From JBCCSZ01 sp039821145 (GTDB taxonomy: Bacteria > Bacteroidota > Bacteroidia > Chitinophagales > Saprospiraceae): 64,000 nucleotides of DNA. Below, one piece after another: positions 39,301 to 46,600 of the stretch (its first letter is position 1; every line of letters begins with the position of its first letter). The notes under the pieces are model-generated. The model was given only the letters and a program-made list of their open reading frames with translations. It ran no database searches and was not told the origin of the DNA. The stretch covers positions 158,432-222,431 of the forward strand of contig JBCBOS010000015.1 in assembly GCA_039821145.1 (NCBI GenBank), in the 5' to 3' direction. A program made the translations under genes and the position numbers.

Positions 39301-42300
39301 TGATCGTATGACGGGAGGCCACCCCAAAGGCAGATATGGTCTTATTGATCACATTGCCAAAGTTGTCGTAGGCATAAGCAGAAGTCACCTTTTTCGACAA
39401 TCCATCATAATCTACTTTGTTGATCACTTGTCCTTTGTTGTTGTAATAGAAGCGATCCGAAAAGGTATGCGACGGCTGACCGGAGCGTTGCCGCGTGACC
39501 GTCGTCCGGGTCACCCTGTTGGGAACGGGACCGGCGTACTGTCCATACGTAATGTCGGTGGTGATGCTCTCTACCCAATTGCCCTCTGTCTTCTGGGTCA
39601 CATTTCCGTAAGCATCATAGGTGTAATACTTTCCCTGAAATTGTCCCTGCAGGAAGAGGTTCTCCAAGTCCTCGTCAATCCGAAGCCAATAACTCTTATT
39701 GGGTCTCGACACAAAGGTCGTATTGTAGGTCCTCTGATTGAAAAGGTAATTGGTCGAGTTGACGTATTTTCGGATTCGGTAAGGTGCCAACATGTAGATG
39801 CCAGGCGATTCTGCTCGCTCTACCTCTACTCGGACATCGTTGTCAAGATCGGTGGTATGCACTTCACGGAAGCCCAAAAATCCTCTTCCGCCCCGATGGA
39901 CAAAGGCATCCTCATATTTGTACCGAGTGTTGAAATAGCCCCCAATGCCATCGTCCTGGCTCAGTTGATAGGCCAAGTAAATGGGGGCTGTGACGGTATT
40001 TTGAGGCCAGTCGGTAGTGGTTGGTCGGCTGTAAAAATTGCTTGTCTGTGTCATTCGCCGATACGCCAAATTGATGCGCCTTTTGTGTCCATCTGTGATG
40101 TTTTGCAACTGCATGTCTTGACCCTCTTTCTGGAAATACAGGATGTTGGAGGGAGAAGAAAAGTGGTCTTTGTCGATGAGATCCGTACGCCCATCTCCAT
40201 TGAGGTCAAAGTGAGCAAGGGGTTGAGAACTAAAGGAGCCATTGTAGGCTTCTTGTTCAAAGAAAAAGTCATTCCCTCGACTGAAATACAAGTCCAACTT
40301 GGTATCGTTGAAGTCGTACCAGGCGTGCAAAATATCGGTTTTGCCATCCCCGTTGAAATCCGATATTTCAATCTTATCATTGCCAGAAAAGGGCGTAATA
40401 CCTGGTGTTTCGGTGAAGTTGAAAACTGATGACACAAAGCCCCCGCCTGTAGAAATACACTTGTACCAGGTACTATTGTTGGTGTTCTTATCGGTGCGAA
40501 TGAGCAAATCGGTCTTTTGGTCACCGTTGAAATCACCTAAGTAGACAAGATTGTCATCGGTTGGGAAACCCACATCGTACAGCTTTTCTGCAGCGACGCC
40601 ATTGCCATTGTGATTGAAGGTGTAGATTTGGGTATTGTTGCCATCAATCTTCATCAACTCCATCTTTCCATCTCCGTTGAAGTCCATCACGCGAATGTCG
40701 TCGGCGCTCACCCAGCTTCCCGCTGGATAAGCCGATGAGCCAGAGCCAAGACCAGAAATTTCGACATTGCTGATGTTTGTTCCTCTCAATGTGATGAATG
40801 CCTTGTAATGCTGGGCATTACTCAAAAAGAGAATGTAGTCTGTGATGCCGTTTCCATCAAAATCACCTGGGTAGAAATATTTCAAACTGGGGTGAATAAC
40901 ATCGTAACCAGAGGGGGACTGGAAAAAGGAGGTAGCAAATGAGCTTCCTGTACTCTCGTAATACTTGAGGTATTCCAAAGTCCGCCAATTCAGTGAACCG
41001 CTGATGGATACTTTGAGCGTCAGAATGTCGTCCAGGCCATCGCCGTTGAAGTCAGAAGCAATTGGGGTATGGAATTTTGGAATGTTCATCCCGTTGACCA
41101 CTGTCGATTGGCTCGGCAAACTTTGGTTGTACACCAGTGAGTGATTGGGATTGGTGGCAGTGCGTCTGTACACTTTCAAAGCCGTATTGAATTTTGCCCC
41201 ATTTTGGTAGTCATAAGGTGCTGCCAAAATATCGGTATAACCATCGCCATCGAAGTCACCGGAAAAAAGATCTACGGCTTGTCCCTGAAAGGCTGAAATG
41301 CTTCCCAAGGAGAAATCATTTGGGTGGCTTCCGTATCTGAATATGGTCGTATTCAAGGCTGTGCCATCGCTTCCCTTTTCTTCTACAGAGTTGAGGGTGG
41401 AGCGGTAGTTGTCAAAGCTGTATCGAAAGTAGTAGTTTTTGAAAGTGCTGTTTTCTGCAGTCACTTCGATTCTGTCCAAGAGATTCAGGTAAGCCATGCT
41501 CGATCCCCGCTCATATGTTGTCACCTGATCTGTCCTAAATTTATAGTAAAACTTGAGCTTGTTGTAGGGCACCTGACCTGTGACACTGTTGCCTGTGTAT
41601 CTGATCTCAGAAATGCGATGGTCGCGATTGCCACTGGTATAATCAAACTCAATGTAGTTGCCATCTGGATAGCGAATTTTGCTGAGCTTCCAGCAGAGTA
41701 CATCCTCCTCATCAGATGTCTCAAAGCGAGAACTGACACTGCCTCCATATTCGTAGACGGTGCCATCTTTGGCTTCTACTTCAAAACGAATCAGGGTACC
41801 AAAGGGAGTACGGAAGGAGGTGATCACAGAAAAATCATCGGACTCTTTCCGGTAAGTAGCGCCGTTGGCACCATAGGTTCCACTTCGCAAAGTGAGTCGC
41901 ATTCCATCCAGGTAAAAACGGTCTTGGGTGGAAATGCTGACAGGAGTTGTTTTGCCGTCGTAATGGTACGACTGCCCACTCCTCGTAATGGCAGACAAGC
42001 CACCGATGGACCAGCCTTGCCCAAGAATCCCATTGTCTCCCATGGAGTTGTACGTCACAGATATATTGGGGATGACACCATTGGTACCTGGTGGTACAGC
42101 AATCGGCATGTTGTAGACAAAGGCACCATTTCCATTGTCGGAAATCTCCGCAGGAATGGCTCCGGTGGGGAGGCTGGTATTGATGGTTTTATTTGCCATG
42201 CTACTGCTCGTATTCAGTGGTACATAGCTCACATTTTGCGCTTCCGTACTCTGCCAATGAAAAAACTGGCACAACAGCAGTAGTACAAAAGACATATTTT

Positions 42301-42319
42301 TTCTTGTCAATAACTTCAT
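36377..42319 (-). CDS. Unit 6 giant SpvB/FG-GAP/Rhs cage protein
   Basis: 1,980 residues. Signal peptide MKLLTRKNMSFVLLLLCQFF, cleavage near TEA/QN. The SpvB-like segment contains VPPGTNGVIPNISVTYNS. Of the seven FG-GAP loops the third is GDFDGNGITD, with Asn in place of the second Asp, so its calcium site may be weakened. TcdB-middle-like block GFLGFREV; Rhs core to DPSGE (1716-1720). The 265-residue tail departs from units 4-5 in the middle (GASGMTAAGGKKLTTIWKITT; LFDNDKWDW) and ends SKLGSSK, one Lys longer than the usual terminus. Group b, though the segment EAKDGTVYEYGGSVSSRF has its own wording. The 38-base gap to the small gene is the shortest in the array. Confidence 0.95.
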   Translation of the reverse strand: MKLLTRKNMSFVLLLLCQFFHWQSTEAQNVSYVPLNTSSSMANKTINTSLPTGAIPAEISDNGNGAFVYNMPIAVPPGTNGVIPNISVTYNSMGDNGILGQGWSIGGLSAITRSGQSYHYDGKTTPVSISTQDRFYLDGMRLTLRSGTYGANGATYRKESDDFSVITSFRTPFGTLIRFEVEAKDGTVYEYGGSVSSRFETSDEEDVLCWKLSKIRYPDGNYIEFDYTSGNRDHRISEIRYTGNSVTGQVPYNKLKFYYKFRTDQVTTYERGSSMAYLNLLDRIEVTAENSTFKNYYFRYSFDNYRSTLNSVEEKGSDGTALNTTIFRYGSHPNDFSLGSISAFQGQAVDLFSGDFDGDGYTDILAAPYDYQNGAKFNTALKVYRRTATNPNHSLVYNQSLPSQSTVVNGMNIPKFHTPIASDFNGDGLDDILTLKVSISGSLNWRTLEYLKYYESTGSSFATSFFQSPSGYDVIHPSLKYFYPGDFDGNGITDYILFLSNAQHYKAFITLRGTNISNVEISGLGSGSSAYPAGSWVSADDIRVMDFNGDGKMELMKIDGNNTQIYTFNHNGNGVAAEKLYDVGFPTDDNLVYLGDFNGDQKTDLLIRTDKNTNNSTWYKCISTGGGFVSSVFNFTETPGITPFSGNDKIEISDFNGDGKTDILHAWYDFNDTKLDLYFSRGNDFFFEQEAYNGSFSSQPLAHFDLNGDGRTDLIDKDHFSSPSNILYFQKEGQDMQLQNITDGHKRRINLAYRRMTQTSNFYSRPTTTDWPQNTVTAPIYLAYQLSQDDGIGGYFNTRYKYEDAFVHRGGRGFLGFREVHTTDLDNDVRVEVERAESPGIYMLAPYRIRKYVNSTNYLFNQRTYNTTFVSRPNKSYWLRIDEDLENLFLQGQFQGKYYTYDAYGNVTQKTEGNWVESITTDITYGQYAGPVPNRVTRTTVTRQRSGQPSHTFSDRFYYNNKGQVINKVDYDGLSKKVTSAYAYDNFGNVINKTISAFGVASRHTIMTYDPKGRFVIGMTNPMGYAESATYDPKWGEKLLATGVDGLTTTFEYDAFGRRTKTTLPTGAVINESYPFFVSSSYGSTYYHNVSQVGKPDQTVYFDKLGRQVRKHSKSFANATVYEMWTYDSRGRPKTARAPYKSGETTFTTTYNYDNYNRRTSEVNPFGTTTYSYSYSGGKSKITKTNPAGQVSTVETDASGLKTQATDGGGTLTYTYDSQGLIKEVKLGSTTMVMVTHDVYGNKTQVVDKNAGTLSYGYNAYKELTSETNANGHTYNMEYNQLGKITRRHGPGEDRRYIYYSSGVAKSKIFYIYNTLSIDRKYFYYDVFGRVRSTAERIDGPYLSTQFTYNNFSDLTSKTYASGLKLNYFYDSNGILTSIKHLASNHTLFTNQGMNGRGQYTSYRLGNNVTTTVSYNQGISTRYYAPGQQDLRMSWNYTNGNLNYRWDVAKGRFESFTYDSLNRLKTSKVSGQSTKYVNYASNGNIVSKTDVGSYTYPSGKNNAVTKVSNVDATIPNVTQDISYTEFDQPSQVTEGNFELDYVYGYKRQRIKSVLKENGSIKATRLYMGDYEKQTTQGGIQDIHYVNAGQGTIGIVVKQNNTYNFYSTYTDHLGSIVRVTDDTGGVVAEQNFDPWGRKRNASTWTYANVNSVPNWLYRGYTGHEEMPEFQLINMNGRMYDPVVGRMLSVDNHIQSPTSTQSYNRYTYAFNNPLSYTDPSGEIAWFVPVIIGAVVGAYAGASIASGTLDFTKWKKDAWKGAIVGAFVGAAIGSFVAVGVGASGMTAAGGKKLTTIWKITTSAIKGANIKMAVTALTGGDLDKVYKAGLVGAVLGGYKGAVKATGGFGLFDNDKWDWQARLLDKASYTTIESLTGNWINGDDLFYNVVVGVGPLRFTFGKKHGNPVFRWQDNIGSLLPEAVSLLKFANGGDLKVDFKKLTLVSQGSWFDNPLDPTALDKTVIWNSGDWANFIGQFFSKLGSSK

Positions 42320-42357
42320 AACATTTGTATATTTTTCGTTAAAAATTCAAAAATTGA

Positions 42358-42954
42358 TTAAGGTTGATCTGCTTTGATGAGCATGGACAGTCTTCGCTCG
42401 TCATCGTCCACCAGGGTCAATATATAAGCTCCTACCGGCAGGGAAGACACGTCGATGTCTCTGCCATCGCCCAGTACGCGTTGGGACAAAATCTGACCGC
42501 TCATATTGATGATGCTCAGCGTAGATTCAGGATTCAAACCCTCTCCTTGAATGGAAAAACTTTCGACAGTAGGGTTGGGGAAAACCACCAGATCAGACAG
42601 ACTTGAGAAATTCTGACTACTCAATTCAACAACCTGATCATCAGTTGATTGCAAGTCCAAATTTGAGGGCTTACTCAACAAAGCCTCTAGTTTTTCGATC
42701 TCTGATTCAAGTGCGTTGGAGTAGCCTTCGAGTGTCCCCTCCAGATCAAGTGAATTGGTCAACTGATCTTCTGTTGTCTCTGTTGAAAACTGTGGATCTA
42801 CATTGAACAGACAGCGATATCTCTTGATGCGATTGCCCGCATTGTCATAGTCAAAACTGATCCCACAAGTAACGGAGGCGGGGGGTTGAATCTGCGCAAA
42901 CAGACCAGACCAACCCATTGATAAAAAGAAAAAAAGCAAGAAATAATTTTTCAT
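42358..42954 (-). CDS. Unit 6 small partner: YD-motif protein with T9SS sorting domain
   Basis: 198 residues. Signal peptide MKNYFLLFFFLSMGWSGLFA. The motif reads CGISFDYDNAGNRIKRYRC, with Arg before the second cysteine. Group b middle (QFSTETTEDQLTNSLDL; ALESEIEKLEALLSKPSNLDL). Sorting domain: LVVFPNPTVESFSI, a variant IINMSGQILSQRVLGDGRD where most units have SMDG, then SSLPVGAYILTL. Inferred surface partner of the giant protein that follows. Confidence 0.91.
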   Translation of the reverse strand: MKNYFLLFFFLSMGWSGLFAQIQPPASVTCGISFDYDNAGNRIKRYRCLFNVDPQFSTETTEDQLTNSLDLEGTLEGYSNALESEIEKLEALLSKPSNLDLQSTDDQVVELSSQNFSSLSDLVVFPNPTVESFSIQGEGLNPESTLSIINMSGQILSQRVLGDGRDIDVSSLPVGAYILTLVDDDERRLSMLIKADQP

Positions 42955-43446
42955 ATTGATGTGATTTTATGATAAAAAAATGACATATTTATTTCAGTCC
43001 GTCCAGTGTAAATTCATTGTAACGGCCATAGGTTGACAGGCCAAGTCATTGGAAACTCTCTCGCCAATGGCATAGCACACAACTCCCCCACTCCATTGCA
43101 AGCATGGAAGTTCTTCTGGTCCACTGGCAGTGATCAACTCATCGAAATTGCATTTCCAAGGGAGATGCTGCCGAGATGAGAAGGACAGATTTGATTGATC
43201 TGCACACAACTCCAGTGCTCAGCAAGTCCAATGGACGAGTTGCAGCTGGCAAGGCCATTTGTCAAATGTATGTAAATGTGATACTGGTGTGAGAACTAGA
43301 ATAGTTAGGATCTTCTTTCTTGGCTGACTAAAAATTGGAATTTCAAAGTAAAGATTGAAAAGAAGCAAGCAACGCAGCAGATGTCTGTATCATAGTTTTT
43401 TTGGGTAGATCAAATTTTTGTTGTTTGACATCTTTGCTTAGGATGG
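42955..43446 (-). promoter_or_regulatory. Unit 6 leader
   Basis: About 490 bases. An imperfect stem (CCGT and CAATG against CACTG and ACGG with a mismatch) at 42999-43025 occupies the same place as the hairpins of units 3-5. A fragment related to the unit 4-5 leaders (CGCCAATGGCATAGCA) is near 43062. No gene is evident. Confidence 0.4.
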
Positions 43447-43478
43447 TCAATATACGACAATACAAATTGAAATGTAAA
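43447..43478 (-). promoter_or_regulatory. Putative promoter of unit 6
   Basis: Minus strand: TTTAC at 43478-43474, 19 bases, TATATTGA at 43454-43447. It lies 86 bases beyond the unit 7 terminator and about 490 bases before the small gene. Confidence 0.58.
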
Positions 43479-43563
43479 GTAAAAGTGTGATTTTTTTATC
43501 GCAGCTTTTTCTTCTCAAAAAAGTGGGCGATGGGACCGAACAAAAGGAAGAGTTTGCTGTTAC

Positions 43564-43595
43564 AAAAAATTCACCAGCCCCGAAAGACTGGTGAA
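43564..43595 (-). terminator. Intrinsic terminator of unit 7
   Basis: Minus-strand hairpin at 43595-43570: 11-bp stem as in units 4 and 6, TTCG loop, then six T. It starts 71 bases after the stop codon. Confidence 0.87.
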
Positions 43596-43666
43596 TCTCA
43601 ACATTCACATTTTTTCACCTGATCAGTGACTGTATTTACGGATGGACTCCGAACGATCTAGGAGGA

Positions 43667-46600
43667 TCACTTCTTACTCAAGTACTGGCCAAGAAATGAA
43701 ATCCAATCGCTTGTTGTCCAAGTCACACTGTTTACAGTATCTCCAAGACCTGCAGAATTACTCAATTTCCCTACACCATAGACCAGTGTCAATTTCTGTA
43801 AATCAAATTTCAGACTGCCACCATCCGCGAGTTTGAGCAGTGACAATGACTCCGCCAATAAACTACCAATGTTGTCTTGCCATCGGAAGATTGGGTTGCC
43901 GTATTTCTTTCCAAAGGTAAATCGAAGCGGCCCCACTCCTACGACGACATTGTAAAATATTTTGTCCCCATTGATCCAATTTCCTGCTAAGGACTCGACG
44001 GTTGTGTAGAGGGCTTTTTCAAGGAGCGCAGCCTTCCACCCAAACTTATCTATCAGGCCAAATCCTTTGGTTGTTTTGACCAAGCTTTTGTAGCCTCCCA
44101 ATGCAGCACCGACAAGGGCCGATTTGTACAACTTATTCAGATCACCTCCTGTCAGCGACGTCACTGCCAATTTGATGTTGGCTCCTTTGATGGCAGCAGT
44201 AGTGATCTTCCATGCAGTGGACAATTTTTCGGATCCAGCCTTTGTAATGCCAGTAGCGTTCACACTGGCTGCTATCGAAGCTCCAGCCGCAGCACCAATG
44301 AAAGCTCCAACAATGGCTCCCTTCCACGCATTCTTATTCCACTTCGTAAAGTTCCAATTTCCAGAAGCAATCGATGCACCTGCGTAGGCCCCTACTGCTG
44401 CTCCAATGATCACGGGAATGAACCAGGCAATCTCTCCGCTGGGATCAGTGTAAGACAACGGATTGTTGAAGGCATAGGTGTAGCGGTTGTAGCTCTGGGT
44501 ATTTGTCGGCGACTGGACGTGGTTGTCCGGACTCAGCATTCGACCCACCACTGGATCGTACATCCGTCCGTTCATATTGATCAGCTGAAACTTTGGCATT
44601 TCCTCATGCCCGGTATATCCTCTGTACAACCAATCCGGTACACTGCCGACATTGGCATAGGTCCAAGTGGAAGCATTTCGCTTGCGGCCCCAAGCATCGA
44701 AACTTTGCTCGGCAACCATTCCGCCTGTATCATCTGTCACCCGCACGATGGATCCCAAATGATCGGTGTAGGTGGCGTAAAACTCAAAGTTGTTGTTTTC
44801 CATCACAACAATTCCCACAGTTCCCTGCCCGGCATTGACATAGTGAATGTGTTGGGTATTTCCCTGCTGGATTTGTTGTTCGTATTCTCCAAAGTACAAG
44901 CGGGTTCTCGTCACCAAACCGTTTTCCTTCAACACACTTTTGATCCGTTGGCGATCATGCCCGTAGGTATAGTCAAGCTCGAAATCACCTTCGGTCAGCT
45001 TGGAAGGTTGGTCAAACTCATTGTACACAATGTCTTGGGTCAAAGCGGGGATGGTGTTGTCGGGATTGGTGACTTTTTCAACCGCATTGTTGCGCATGCT
45101 CGCATAAGTGTAAGTACCGACATCTGACTTGGTGTTGATGTTGCCATTGGAAGCATAGCTGGTGCTCTTGACAGCCTGCCCAGCCACCTGAGAAGTGAGC
45201 AAGCGATTGATGCCATCGTAAGTAAAGTTTTCAAAACGTCCCTTCTCATCATCCCAGCGGTAGATCAAATTGCCATTGTCATAGTTCCAGTTCATCCGCA
45301 AGTCCTGTTGGCCAGGAGCGAGGTAACGGGTCGTGATCCCCTGATTGTATTCGACAGTGGTTGTCACGTTGTTGCCCAATTGATAGGAAGTGTACTGACC
45401 ACGGCCATTCATTGCCTGATTGGTAAACAGGGTGTGGTTGCTGGCCACATGCTTGATGCTGCTCAGGATTCCGTTGGAGTCGTAGAGGTAGTCCAACTTC
45501 AGACCGGAAGGATAGGTCTTCGACGTGATGTCGCTGAAAGCATTGTAGGTAAAACTCGTCCACAGGTAGGGTCCGTCGACGCGTTCTGCCACGGTGCGAA
45601 CACGGCCGTAAATGTCGTAGTAGTAATACATTGCATCTGTGGACTGCAGATTGTGTATGTGAAAGATTTTGCCCTTGGCCACCCCACTGGTATGATATTC
45701 ATAGCGGCGATCTTCTCCAGGACCGTAACGGCGAGTGAGTTGACTCAGCTTGTTGTATTCCATTTGGTAGGTATGCCCATTTGCGTTGGTCTCCGAGATC
45801 AATTCTTTGAATGCATTGTAACCGTAGGAGATTGTTCCGGCATTTTTGTCGACCACCTGTATTTTGTTACCATACACATCATGCATCAATGTCACCATGG
45901 TTGTGCTACCCAGCTTGACTTCCTTGAGCAGGCCTTGGCTGTCGTAGGTATAGTTCAAAGTACCTCCCGTATCGGTGGCCTTGGTTTTCAAACCACTTGC
46001 ATCCATTTCCACTGTCGATACTTGTCCTGCCGGGTTGGTCTTGGTGATCTTGGCATTTCCTCCTGAATAAGAATAGCTGTAGGTCGTTGTGCCAAAAGGA
46101 TTGACCTCACTGGTTCGGCGGTTGTAGGTATCGTAGTTGTAAGTGGTGGTAAAAGTGGTCTCGCTGGACTTGTAGGGTGCCCTGGCTGTTTTGGGCCGTC
46201 CCCGCGAATCATAGGTCCACACTTCATAGATCATGTCATTGGCAAAACTCCGGCGATGGTGTCTGATCCTGCGTCCCAACTTATCAAAGAAATATTGCTG
46301 ATCGGGTTTGCCCACTTGGCTGATACTGTGATAGTAAATGCTGCCGTAGGATGGACTGACAAAGAAAGGATAGGCTTCGTCGATCATGACAGCTGTCGGC
46401 AAAATGGTTCGGCTGCGACGGCCAAAGGCATCGTACTCGAAAGTAGTTGTCAGGCCATCGACTCCGGTCACCGTCAATTTTTCGCCCCACTTTGCATCAT
46501 AGGTTGCCGACTCCGTATGGCCCATCTGGTTGGTCAGACCAACGACAAAGCGGCCTTTGGGATCGTAGGTATTGATGGTCTGACGCGCAACCAAACCAAT

